The translations under genes were made by a program, and so were the position numbers. Below are positions 34,406 through 42,387 of a stretch of DNA of 50,278 bases, one piece after another. How positions within the stretch are numbered: the first letter of the stretch is position 1; each line of letters opens with the position of its first letter. Below the pieces are notes generated by a model. It saw only the letters and a program-made list of their open reading frames with translations, was not told the origin of the DNA and did not search any database. Source of the stretch: Oscillospiraceae bacterium (GTDB lineage Bacteria > Bacillota > Clostridia > Oscillospirales > Acutalibacteraceae); the NCBI GenBank assembly GCA_022508785.1, contig JAFLUN010000004.1:4034-54311 (forward strand), given 5' to 3'.

Positions 34406-35841
34406 ATTTTTACGTCCTGTTTTAAAAATTCTTCTATTATCTCTTTTTCGTCAAAGGGTATTTCGCCCTTTGCAGTTATTTGATATTTTTCATGCCCCTT
34501 GCCCAAAATCAAAACAGTATCGCCCTTTTCGGCAATATTAAGTGCAAAGCCTATTGCATCTTTTCTGTCTGACACAACGGCATAATGGCATTTTGTACCG
34601 CTCATTCCCTCTAAAATGTCGCAAATTATTCTGACGGGGTTTTCGGTTCTGGGATTGTCGTCAGTAACAAATACCACATCGGAAAGCTCGCTTGCGATTT
34701 TTCCCATAACCGCTCTTTTGCTTTTATCTCTGTCGCCGCCGCAACCGAAAACCGTTATAATTCTGTTTTCGGTAAACTCTCTTGCAGAAGATATTACATT
34801 TTGAAAGCCGTCAGGGGTATGAGCGTAATCAATAATCACTGTAAAATCACGGTTTGTAGGTATTTTTTCACATCTGCCCTCAACACCGCCGAAAACTTTA
34901 ATTGCATCTACACTTTTTTGTATGTCAATTCCAAGCTCTGAGCAAACGGCAATAGCACACATAGCGTTATATATGTTATATATGCCGGGCAGTGGGATAA
35001 AAGCCTTATAAATCTTATCGTGAAGAAACTCAAACTCAACGCCCACCGCAGTTGAAACAATATTTTGAGCAAAATAATCTGCAATTCTGTCTTTCAGCGA
35101 TACTGTGATCTGCCTGCAAGCTATTCTGCTTTTATTTTCGTAAATATTTTTATCGTCAACGTTTATTACGGCAAAATCGCTGTTGCGGAACAGCAAAAGT
35201 TTTGCAGAAATATAGTTTTCCATATTGAGATGATAGTTGAGATGCTCAGGCGTTATGTTTGTTATTGCAGAAGCGCAAAAGCTTACGCCCTCAGCCCTGC
35301 TTTGCACAAGCGCTTGAGATGAAATTTCCGAAACGCAGTATTCACAACCGTTTTTTACCATTTCGTAAAATGCTTTTTGCAAATCTGTGGCTTCGGGTGT
35401 TGTGCGGGTTGAGTAAGCAAATTTTTCACCCGTAATATTTTTCACGGTACCTATAAGACCGCATCTTTTGCCCGAATATTCGAGAATATGTCTTACAAGA
35501 TAAGCCGTTGTCGTTTTTCCGTTCGTTCCCGTTATTCCGATAATTTTAAGCTTATTTGCAGGATTGCCGTAAAAGTTAGCCGCAATCACTGCAAGCGCTT
35601 TTCGGGAAGCGGTTACTTTTATTGAAATTTCAGCCTTTGTCGGCTTTTCGGAAACTACTGCTACCGCTCCTTTGAGCAAAGCCTCGGGAACAAAGTCATT
35701 TCCGTCAAAAGTGTCGCCGTCAATACAAACGAAGAGCGTATTATTTTTAACCTCTGATAATTTGTCTGTAACATTTTCTATTTCAACGTCCTGCGAAGGG
35801 GGTATTTCCCCTACTCCTTTAAGGAGTGCAGAAAGCTTCAT
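34390..35841 (-). CDS. murE: UDP-MurNAc-L-alanyl-D-glutamate--2,6-diaminopimelate ligase
   Basis: The protein contains P-loop GITGTNGKTTTAYLV, STRTTPEATDLQ and the substrate-specifying DNPR motif (DDNPRTENP). That motif marks ligases that add meso-diaminopimelate rather than lysine, so the wall is probably DAP-type. The track extends 48 codons upstream; the ATG at 35841 follows GAGG and gives MKLSALLKGVGE and 483 residues. It lies 22 bases after the PBP gene. Confidence 0.95.
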   Translation of the reverse strand: MKLSALLKGVGEIPPSQDVEIENVTDKLSEVKNNTLFVCIDGDTFDGNDFVPEALLKGAVAVVSEKPTKAEISIKVTASRKALAVIAANFYGNPANKLKIIGITGTNGKTTTAYLVRHILEYSGKRCGLIGTVKNITGEKFAYSTRTTPEATDLQKAFYEMVKNGCEYCVSEISSQALVQSRAEGVSFCASAITNITPEHLNYHLNMENYISAKLLLFRNSDFAVINVDDKNIYENKSRIACRQITVSLKDRIADYFAQNIVSTAVGVEFEFLHDKIYKAFIPLPGIYNIYNAMCAIAVCSELGIDIQKSVDAIKVFGGVEGRCEKIPTNRDFTVIIDYAHTPDGFQNVISSAREFTENRIITVFGCGGDRDKSKRAVMGKIASELSDVVFVTDDNPRTENPVRIICDILEGMSGTKCHYAVVSDRKDAIGFALNIAEKGDTVLILGKGHEKYQITAKGEIPFDEKEIIEEFLKQDVKIWNSN

Positions 35842-35863
35842 AAATATTACCTCATAAAATAAT

Positions 35864-38080
35864 TTAATCCGACACGTCTTGGTCTGACCTGAAATAAACA
35901 GTAATTGTAGTGCCCAGCTCTGCGTTAGTTCCTTCCGGAACGCTTTGCCTGTATGACAGTATATTTCCTTTAGTTTGAGTAGCACCTGAAATTTTAATGT
36001 TAAAGCCTGCGTTCACGGCTTTTCTGTTTGCCTCGGTTAAGGTAAGCCCTGTAAGATTCGGAACTTCACCTGTTTCTCTTGATGCATCTTCCTCAGTATA
36101 AACGACAATTACTCCGCCCTTTGGCATTGACTGCCCGGATGATGGAACCTGTGTCAATACCTTTTCGCCTGAACCGACAATTCTTACCGTGAAGTTCGAG
36201 GCACTGCTTACGGCTGAGGTTGTTGTTTGACCTACAAGATTCGGAGCTGTCATTGTCAAGCTCTCAATTTCGCTGTCGCTGTATTGAGGATTGATGTTGA
36301 GATATGCAAGAACATTTTCAAAAATTCTGCCTGCAACGGGAGCTGCCGCACCGCCGCCTGTATTTATTCCCTGCGGTTCGTCTATGGCTATGAGCACCGC
36401 AATTTTGGGATCGTTTGCAGGGGCAAATCCGGCAAATGAAGCAATGTTTTCGCCGGGAACGGTAAGCTTATCACTGGTACCCGTTTTGCCGCAAATGTGG
36501 TAGCCTGCAACGTAAGCATTCTTAGCTGTGCCGGATATTACAACCTCTTCCATAAAAGAAGAAATTGTTTTTGCAGTTTGTTCTGAAACTACCTGTCTTT
36601 TTACCGTGGGAGTTGTTTCTTTTATGATATTGCCGTCTGCATCCAGAACCTTTGCAACTATGTAAGGTGTCATAAGCTTTCCGTCATTGCCCAGGGATGC
36701 TACGGCAGTTATCATTTGAATGGGGGTTATCTGGAAGGTCTGACCGAAGGATTCGGAAGAAAGCTCTGCAATTCCAAGCTTATTAACGCCGTAATAGGTA
36801 ACGCCCTCTTTCGGTGTTGCCTCAGCGGGTAAGTCGATTCCCGTTTTGGTTGTAAATCCGAATGCTTCAAAATATTTGAAAAACTTTTCTCTGCCCAGTT
36901 TTTGACCGAGAGTTATAAAGAATGTGTTGCAGGAATAAGGCAACGCCTCACGAAGAGTTTGAACGCCGTGGGCAGTATGGTGGTAACAGTGCTGATAGTA
37001 ATTTGCAACCTTAATTTGACCCGTGCAGTTATATGTGCTTTCGGGGGTTATAACACCCTCTTCAAGCCCTGCCGCTGCTACAAATATTTTGAAAACCGAG
37101 CCCGGCTCATAAGAGTCGCTTATTGCTCTGTTTCGCCATTGAGCATACAAAGCGTCGCTTGTGGCCTGTTTTTTCTCTTCGTCAGTTTCAAGCTCATCAA
37201 TAGCGCCAAGGGCTGCTTCGGATTTTATAGTGTAGGGTTCGTTGAGATTGTAATCAGGCATTGACGACATACCGAGAATTGCGCCCGTTTCAACGTCCAT
37301 TACAATTCCGTAGGCATATTTTGCTTCACATTCTTCAATAGCCTGCATTAACTGCTGTTCAAGATAATACTGAATTACCTCGTCAATGGTAAGAACAAGA
37401 CTGCTGCCGTCCGAAGCGTCGTAGGTTGTTTCATAATCGTTGGGCATAGCGTCTGCAAGCGCATTTTTTGCAGTAATAATTCTGCCCGAAGTACCCGTAA
37501 GCTCGGAATTGTAATAAAGCTCAAGACCGGATCTGCCAACGTCTTCCGAGCCTGTAAAGCCCACAATGCTTGAAGCAAAAGATCCTAACGGGTAATAACG
37601 CTTTGTATCGGGGTCAATACCTATTATCGTGCTGAGTTTTTCTTTAGAATGTTCAGCAATATATGCCGAAATCTCATCCTTCTTTGTCTGATCGATTTTG
37701 CCTATTATTTTTTCGTAACCGTAGGAGCTTTTCTCAGCCTTTTTCAAAATAGTTTCGCGGTCAATGTCAAAAATTTGTGAAAGACCGTCAACAACAAGTG
37801 TTTTCTGAGTTTCCGTTTTAATCATTGAAGGGTTTATATAAACAAGATACGCCGTTGCGCTCTGTGCTATTACCTTCATATTTGAATCGTAAATCACACC
37901 TCTGTGGGCGCTTAAAACCGTGTCGCTCATCTGCTGGCGTTCAGCCTTAAGGCGGTAAGATTCGCCGTTTATGATCTGAAGCCAAAAAAGATTTCCGATT
38001 AGGGCCAGCATAAAAGCAGAAAGTAAAAAAAAGGCAATATGAGACCTCAGCGCCATTCTTTTTGTCGGTTTTCTTTTCAT
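35864..38080 (-). CDS. Class B penicillin-binding protein with PASTA repeats (SpoVD/PBP2x type)
   Basis: The protein has a short cytoplasmic N-terminus, one membrane helix (about 15-35), a dimerisation region and a transpeptidase domain. The transpeptidase has SVFK (EPGSVFKIFVAAAG), SCN (YSCNTFF) and KTG (CGKTGTSDK). Two PASTA domains end it (TAPNLVGQTTTSAVSSA; GEVPNLTGLTLTEANRKAV). It cross-links septal peptidoglycan with FtsW, or spore cortex if SpoVD. The track start adds 23 residues; the ATG at 38080 follows AGAGGGG (738 aa). It is the only class B PBP in the cluster, so the vegetative versus sporulation role is undecided. Confidence 0.94.
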   Translation of the reverse strand: MKRKPTKRMALRSHIAFFLLSAFMLALIGNLFWLQIINGESYRLKAERQQMSDTVLSAHRGVIYDSNMKVIAQSATAYLVYINPSMIKTETQKTLVVDGLSQIFDIDRETILKKAEKSSYGYEKIIGKIDQTKKDEISAYIAEHSKEKLSTIIGIDPDTKRYYPLGSFASSIVGFTGSEDVGRSGLELYYNSELTGTSGRIITAKNALADAMPNDYETTYDASDGSSLVLTIDEVIQYYLEQQLMQAIEECEAKYAYGIVMDVETGAILGMSSMPDYNLNEPYTIKSEAALGAIDELETDEEKKQATSDALYAQWRNRAISDSYEPGSVFKIFVAAAGLEEGVITPESTYNCTGQIKVANYYQHCYHHTAHGVQTLREALPYSCNTFFITLGQKLGREKFFKYFEAFGFTTKTGIDLPAEATPKEGVTYYGVNKLGIAELSSESFGQTFQITPIQMITAVASLGNDGKLMTPYIVAKVLDADGNIIKETTPTVKRQVVSEQTAKTISSFMEEVVISGTAKNAYVAGYHICGKTGTSDKLTVPGENIASFAGFAPANDPKIAVLIAIDEPQGINTGGGAAAPVAGRIFENVLAYLNINPQYSDSEIESLTMTAPNLVGQTTTSAVSSASNFTVRIVGSGEKVLTQVPSSGQSMPKGGVIVVYTEEDASRETGEVPNLTGLTLTEANRKAVNAGFNIKISGATQTKGNILSYRQSVPEGTNAELGTTITVYFRSDQDVSD

Positions 38081-38120
38081 TTTCTGCTGCCCCTCTCTTA
38101 GAATTTGTAAAAATAAATTT

Positions 38121-38149
38121 ATCCTATATACGAAAACAAGGAGAGTCAA
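38121..38149 (-). promoter_or_regulatory. Possible internal promoter for the PASTA-PBP gene
   Basis: TTGACT, 17 bases, TAGGAT on the minus strand, in the 95-base gap after ftsL. It overlaps the arm of a hairpin (38141-38164). Confidence 0.45.
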
Positions 38150-38164
38150 GCGTACTCAACTCTC
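38141..38164. other. Terminator-like hairpin between ftsL and the PASTA-PBP gene
   Basis: GAGAGT and ACTCTC flank a 12-base loop. On the minus strand it is followed by CTTGTTTT, an imperfect T tract; on the plus strand it is followed by TTTTA. Together with the internal promoter it may partly uncouple ftsL from downstream genes. Confidence 0.35.
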
Positions 38165-38175
38165 TTTTATAAATA

Positions 38176-38682
38176 TTAGTCGTTTTCCTGATTTATTACA
38201 TTTGTCTGTTCGGTTTCTTTTCCGCTCGCCATAAGTACACGGTCGGATGAAGACAGGTCAACATAAACCACCTGATAATTCTGTACCTTTGACATACCGA
38301 GTGTGTTGGCGGCGTAATCCTCAACCTTGTCCATGGAAATAATTGAATTTATTTCCATATTAAGACGCACCGTTTCGCTTTTGGCTACTCTCATCTGTTT
38401 ATCAATTGACGCAATATCGCGGTTGATTTCATCAAGCTGCAATGTGCTGTAAATTACAGCCGCAAGGAAGCACAGGCAAATGCTTGCCACTGCGATTATT
38501 TTAAATATCTTCCTATTTGAAGCTGCATTTTGCGCCTTGATTTGAGCCTGCGTCTTACGCGGCTTTTCCAAAACCTTAAGGTCAGGTCTTTGATTATTCT
38601 GTTTTATTTTAGGAGCGGCGCTTGTCCCTCTTGGGGCGGCTGGCTCAAAAAGCTCAATATTATATCTTGTATTTTGTGCCAT
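38176..38682 (-). CDS. ftsL: FtsL-like cell division protein
   Basis: The 168-residue protein has a basic cytoplasmic N-terminus (about 1-58), one membrane helix (IIAVASICLCFLAAVIYSTLQL) and a coiled coil/zipper (LDEINRDIASIDKQMRVAKSE) ending in AANTLGMSKVQNYQVVYVDL. That is the FtsL/DivIC layout. Sequence conservation in this family is low; position between rsmH and the PBP gene supports FtsL. The N-terminus is long for the family. Confidence 0.85.
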   Translation of the reverse strand: MAQNTRYNIELFEPAAPRGTSAAPKIKQNNQRPDLKVLEKPRKTQAQIKAQNAASNRKIFKIIAVASICLCFLAAVIYSTLQLDEINRDIASIDKQMRVAKSETVRLNMEINSIISMDKVEDYAANTLGMSKVQNYQVVYVDLSSSDRVLMASGKETEQTNVINQEND

Positions 38683-38694
38683 TTTTCTCTTCCT

Positions 38695-39609
38695 TTACCC
38701 GATTTTTTCTATGGTGCGAAGCCTTGCGCTGCGGCTTCTGTTATTGTCGTTTAATTCTTTTTCACTTGCCGTAATACCTTTGTTTACGATTTTTCCCGAA
38801 GGGCGTTTACCGCACACGCAAACAGGAAATTCTTTGGGACAAGTGCAACCTATTGTAAATTCTTTGAATTTTTCTTTTACTATTCTGTCCTCAAGCGAGT
38901 GGAAAGTTATTACGGAAAGCCGTCCGCCGATTTTTAGGGAATCGAACATATCCTGTACGGCGCCTGCGAGCATTGTAAGCTCATCATTTACCTCAATTCT
39001 TATTGCCTGAAAGGTTTTTCTTGCAGGGTGACCGTCCCTTCGGAATTTTGCAGGATAGGAGTTTTTTACGATTTCTGCCAGCTCCAGCGTAGTTTCTATG
39101 GGCGCGACTGCTCTCTCTTTTACTATGTTTTTAGCAATGTTTCGAGCGAATTTTTCCTCGCCGTATTTAAAGAGAATGTCTGAAAGCTCCTCTTCGCTGT
39201 AGGTGTTCACAACATCGTAAGCGCTTTTTCCCGATTTGCTCATTCTCATATCAAGAAAAGCGTCGTTATGAAAAGAAAAGCCTCTTTCGGCACTGTCAAG
39301 CTGAAAAGAGCTTACGCCTAAATCTGCAAGGATTCCGTCTGCCTTTCTCTCACCCAAAATGGTTTTTATATTGTCAAACGTGTTACAAACTATTTCTACT
39401 CGTTTATCAGCGCCTATGCGCTCGTTTATTACCTCTATGGCGTCGGGGTCACGGTCAATTGCTACAAGGCGCCCCGATTTAAGACGATTTAATATTTCCT
39501 TGGAATGACCTGCTCCGCCGCAGGTACAGTCAACATAAAGCCCGTCCTGCTTAATGTTAAGGGATTCTATTGTTTCTTCGAAAAGGACTGAAATATGTGA
39601 AAATTCCAT
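38695..39609 (-). CDS. rsmH: 16S rRNA (cytosine(1402)-N4)-methyltransferase
   Basis: The 304-residue enzyme begins [17 protein letters not shown] and has the SAM motif [29 protein letters not shown], the [15 protein letters not shown] segment and [14 protein letters not shown]. It methylates C1402 in the ribosomal P site. The track start is GTG at 39618; the ATG at 39609 has GGTGG properly spaced and gives the standard N-terminus. It follows mraZ by 11 bases. Confidence 0.96.
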   Translation of the reverse strand: MEFSHISVLFEETIESLNIKQDGLYVDCTCGGAGHSKEILNRLKSGRLVAIDRDPDAIEVINERIGADKRVEIVCNTFDNIKTILGERKADGILADLGVSSFQLDSAERGFSFHNDAFLDMRMSKSGKSAYDVVNTYSEEELSDILFKYGEEKFARNIAKNIVKERAVAPIETTLELAEIVKNSYPAKFRRDGHPARKTFQAIRIEVNDELTMLAGAVQDMFDSLKIGGRLSVITFHSLEDRIVKEKFKEFTIGCTCPKEFPVCVCGKRPSGKIVNKGITASEKELNDNNRSRSARLRTIEKIG

Positions 39610-39620
39610 ATTCGCCACCG

Positions 39621-40031
39621 TTAGAAAATGAACTCGTCAATACCGTCAAGCTGCGATATTGGAGTAATTGCGCTTTGGAATTCTTCGGCAGCCCAGATTT
39701 CAACTCTTTGACCTGCACCGATAATTACAGCGTCTTTTGAAAGACACGCGTGCTCGACTTCGTCTGCAGAAAGGGTAACTCTGCCTTGCTTGTCCACTCC
39801 CGTTTCGTGAACCTGACTGAAGAACGAACGCTGACGCGTACGGTCTTTAGTTATAAACTGACGGCTTACCTCTTCAAAGGTTGCTTTATCGTAAACATAA
39901 AGGCATTTTTCGGGGCCTTTAAAAATTACAAATTCCTCGCCTAACTGCTCACGGAATTTTGCAGGGATAAAAAGACGGTTTTTAGCGTCTAACGTATGAT
40001 TATATGTAAAATTAAAATACACCGTCTTCAT
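39621..40031 (-). CDS. mraZ: Transcriptional regulator MraZ
   Basis: The 136-residue protein has two SpoVT/AbrB-like halves, with [16 protein letters not shown] and [12 protein letters not shown]. MraZ binds direct repeats upstream of its own gene and controls the dcw cluster. The ATG at 40031 is very close to AAAGGA; a GTG 9 bases later has better spacing, so the first three residues are uncertain. GTGG repeats lie downstream of the -10. Confidence 0.94.
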   Translation of the reverse strand: MKTVYFNFTYNHTLDAKNRLFIPAKFREQLGEEFVIFKGPEKCLYVYDKATFEEVSRQFITKDRTRQRSFFSQVHETGVDKQGRVTLSADEVEHACLSKDAVIIGAGQRVEIWAAEEFQSAITPISQLDGIDEFIF

Positions 40032-40063
40032 ATCCTTTCTTTATAAAAATTCAGTGAAAAATT

Positions 40064-40111
40064 CACCACTTTGATGAATTTATGATGAAATTATTACCCA
40101 CTTTCCACCAC
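40064..40111 (-). promoter_or_regulatory. Candidate MraZ-binding boxes
   Basis: On the minus strand GTGGTGGAAAGTGGG (40111-40097) holds two GTGG copies exactly 10 bases apart, starting about 10 bases downstream of the -10. A further AAAGTGGTG copy lies at 40072-40064. Known MraZ sites are short direct repeats with this 10-base phasing. Confidence 0.6.
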
Positions 40112-40120
40112 TGTGAGTAC

Positions 40121-40149
40121 ATTATACAGCCTAAAAAATGAAATTTCAA
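40121..40149 (-). promoter_or_regulatory. Promoter of the dcw cluster (mraZ)
   Basis: TTGAAA, 17 bases, TATAAT on the minus strand, about 90 bases upstream of mraZ. It is the main start of the mraZ-to-ftsQ run. Confidence 0.8.
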
Positions 40150-40213
40150 TAGTTTTTATAAATTTTTTAACAAACATTTTCAAGGAAATTTGTGGAAATC
40201 GGCGAGAAAAGAC

Positions 40214-40244
40214 AAAAAAATAAGCGGTAGGAAAAACCTACCGC
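40214..40244 (-). terminator. Intrinsic terminator after ppa
   Basis: GCGGTAGG and CCTACCGC form a perfect 8-bp stem with a 5-base loop. On the minus strand it is followed by TTATTTTTTT. It isolates pncB-ppa from the dcw promoter. Confidence 0.85.
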
Positions 40245-40270
40245 AAAGCATAATACAAATTTTATCTTTT

Positions 40271-40801
40271 TTATCTTCTATATTTCTTGATGTACCCTTC
40301 GATTGCCTTTTCAACAATTTCTATGGCACTTGTGACATCCTTTGCTTCGTCAACAACCGTTTCTTTATTTTCAAGGGTTTTATAAACTCTGAAAAAGTGC
40401 TTGATTTCCTCAAAAATATGCGAGGGAAGCTGGTCAATGTCTTTATAGCTGTTATACGTGGGGTCGCCAAAGGGAATTGCAATTATTTTATGGTCCGGAG
40501 CGCCGTTGTCAAGCATTGAAATTACGCCTATCGGATAACAGCGAACCAGCGTCATCGGCTCAATTTGCTCAGCGCAAAGCACCAAAGCGTCAAGAGGGTC
40601 GTTATCCTCGGCATAAGTCAAAGGAATAAAGCCGTAATTTGCAGGGTAATGGGTTGAAGTGTGAAGAACACGGTCAAGCTTGAGCATACCCGTCTCTTTG
40701 TCCAGCTCATATTTCATTTTACTGCCCTTGCTGATTTCAATTACAACGTCAAAGGCATTTTGTTTAATTCTTTCACGGTTAATATCATGCCAAATATTCA
40801 T
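40271..40801 (-). CDS. ppa: Inorganic pyrophosphatase, family I
   Basis: The 176-residue soluble enzyme hydrolyses pyrophosphate. It shows ISKGSKMKYELDKETG, YPANYGFIPLTYAEDNDPLDALVL (metal-binding Asp residues) and a later KDIDQLP. It lies 4 bases after pncB, whose reaction releases pyrophosphate, so the pair makes metabolic sense. GGAG precedes the ATG. Confidence 0.95.
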   Translation of the reverse strand: MNIWHDINRERIKQNAFDVVIEISKGSKMKYELDKETGMLKLDRVLHTSTHYPANYGFIPLTYAEDNDPLDALVLCAEQIEPMTLVRCYPIGVISMLDNGAPDHKIIAIPFGDPTYNSYKDIDQLPSHIFEEIKHFFRVYKTLENKETVVDEAKDVTSAIEIVEKAIEGYIKKYRR

Positions 40802-40805
40802 AAGC

Positions 40806-42257
40806 TTACACTCCTTTATGCTTTTCTATAAGCTCTTTCCTTATTTTCCAAAGCTTTTCGGAAAGGTCAACGTAATACGAATGGGGATTTTCAAACCGTT
40901 TTACCTCTTCCCAAAGAGTGTCGATTTGCTCTGAGCAGTAATCCCGAATTTCGCTGACAGAGGGTTCGGAATAAACGTATTCACCGCCCACATAAACGGG
41001 AACGAGCATTTCCCTTGCAACGAAATTTTCAACCTCTTTGCGCTTCCAGGTAAAATCAGGGTCAAAGAGCGTGTAGGGCTTTGACTCGTCAATGGTTTCA
41101 TCGTGAAGAGTTAATACGTCTGCAATAGCCTTGCCCGTGTCGCAGTCAAAAAGCCTGTAAAATTTCTTTGAATGAGGCGTATTTATCTTACTTACATTTT
41201 CGGAAAGGTTGATTTTCGGGATTATCTCCCCGTCCTTTTCAAGGGCGCAAAGCTTGTAAACTCCGCTGAAAAGCGGTGACGATGCAGAATTGATAAGCCT
41301 TTCGCCTACAATAAAGCAGTCCACCTTTGCCCCCTGGGAAATCATATCCGAAATAATATACTCGTCAAACGAGTTTGAAGCCGTTATCATACAGTCAGGG
41401 TACCCTGCTTCATTGAGCATTTTTCTAACCTTTTTTGAAAGATAAGTAATATCGCCCGAATCAATTCTTACGCTTACAGGGCGCTTGCCCATAGGCTTTA
41501 AAACATCGTTAAAGGCACGGATAGCATTGGGAACGCCGAAACGAACCGTGTCGTAGGTGTCCACAACAAAGGAGCAATTATCAGGGTAAAGACGGGCATA
41601 TTCGCAAAACGCCTCATACTCGGAATCAAACATTTCAACCCACGAGTGAATCATTGTATTGATACCGGGAATGTCAAAGGTTTTGCTTTGGCGAATACCC
41701 GATGTGCCGATACAACCGCCGATATACGCCGCCCTTGCGCCGAAATGCGCACCGTCGAAAGACGAGGCACGGCGTGTGCCAAACTCTGCCACATTTGTTC
41801 CCTTGGCAGCCCTAACAAGTCTGTTGGCTTTTGTAGCGATAAGACTTTGCTGATTCATAAATACAAGCAAAACCGTTTCAAGAAGCTGTGCCTGAACAAT
41901 AGGACCTCGCACTTTAATCAAAGGTTCGTTAGGGAAAACGGGAGTGCCCTCGGGAACTGCCCAAATGTCGCAGGAAAACTTGAAATTGCGAAGATAATCA
42001 ATAAACTCCTCCGAACAGCCCTGCGACAGAAGATACTGCAAATCCTCTTCCTTAAATTCATAACTGTTTATATAATCTATAATCTGAGAAAGCCCTGCAA
42101 ATATTGCAAAGCCGCCTTTGTCGGGAACTTTTCTGAAATATAAATCGAAATACGCAATTTCTTCGCCCTTACCGCAGCAAAGCCAACCGTTAGCTTGAGT
42201 GAGCTCGTAAAGCTCAGTCATCAGGGACAAATTATCATATTCTCTTGCATTGCTCAT
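40806..42257 (-). CDS. pncB: Nicotinate phosphoribosyltransferase
   Basis: The enzyme joins nicotinate and PRPP to form nicotinate mononucleotide in NAD salvage. Typical segments are SLMTELYELTQANGW, FGTRRASSFDGAHFGARAAYIGG, DTYDTVRFGVPNAI and RIDSGDITYLSKKVR. The track start (GTG at 42266) sits inside the ribosome binding site; the ATG at 42257 follows AAGGAAG by 8 bases (483 aa). It forms an operon with ppa, behind a promoter that closely matches that of the metallophosphoesterase gene near the window end. Confidence 0.95.
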   Translation of the reverse strand: MSNAREYDNLSLMTELYELTQANGWLCCGKGEEIAYFDLYFRKVPDKGGFAIFAGLSQIIDYINSYEFKEEDLQYLLSQGCSEEFIDYLRNFKFSCDIWAVPEGTPVFPNEPLIKVRGPIVQAQLLETVLLVFMNQQSLIATKANRLVRAAKGTNVAEFGTRRASSFDGAHFGARAAYIGGCIGTSGIRQSKTFDIPGINTMIHSWVEMFDSEYEAFCEYARLYPDNCSFVVDTYDTVRFGVPNAIRAFNDVLKPMGKRPVSVRIDSGDITYLSKKVRKMLNEAGYPDCMITASNSFDEYIISDMISQGAKVDCFIVGERLINSASSPLFSGVYKLCALEKDGEIIPKINLSENVSKINTPHSKKFYRLFDCDTGKAIADVLTLHDETIDESKPYTLFDPDFTWKRKEVENFVAREMLVPVYVGGEYVYSEPSVSEIRDYCSEQIDTLWEEVKRFENPHSYYVDLSEKLWKIRKELIEKHKGV

Positions 42258-42277
42258 TGTTATCACTTCCTTTTAAT

Positions 42278-42306
42278 ATTGTAACAAAATGTAAGTCGAA
42301 TGTCTA
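42278..42306 (-). promoter_or_regulatory. Promoter of pncB-ppa
   Basis: TAGACA, 17 bases, TACAAT on the minus strand, ending about 20 bases before the ATG. The 36-base block 42275-42310 matches 50052-50087 at 30 positions. Confidence 0.7.
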
Positions 42307-42341
42307 TAAAAAATTTCATAAATAATCAGGTAAGTCCGGAT

Positions 42342-42378
42342 ATAAAAAAGACCCCATATATTGCTATATGAGGTCTTT
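42342..42378 (-). terminator. Intrinsic terminator after the beta-helix lipoprotein gene
   Basis: On the minus strand AAAGACCTCATATA and TATATGGGGTCTTT pair (about 14 bp including one G-U) and run into TTTTTTAT. It starts 10 bases after the stop at 42388. Confidence 0.8.
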
Positions 42379-42387
42379 ATGCATTTT

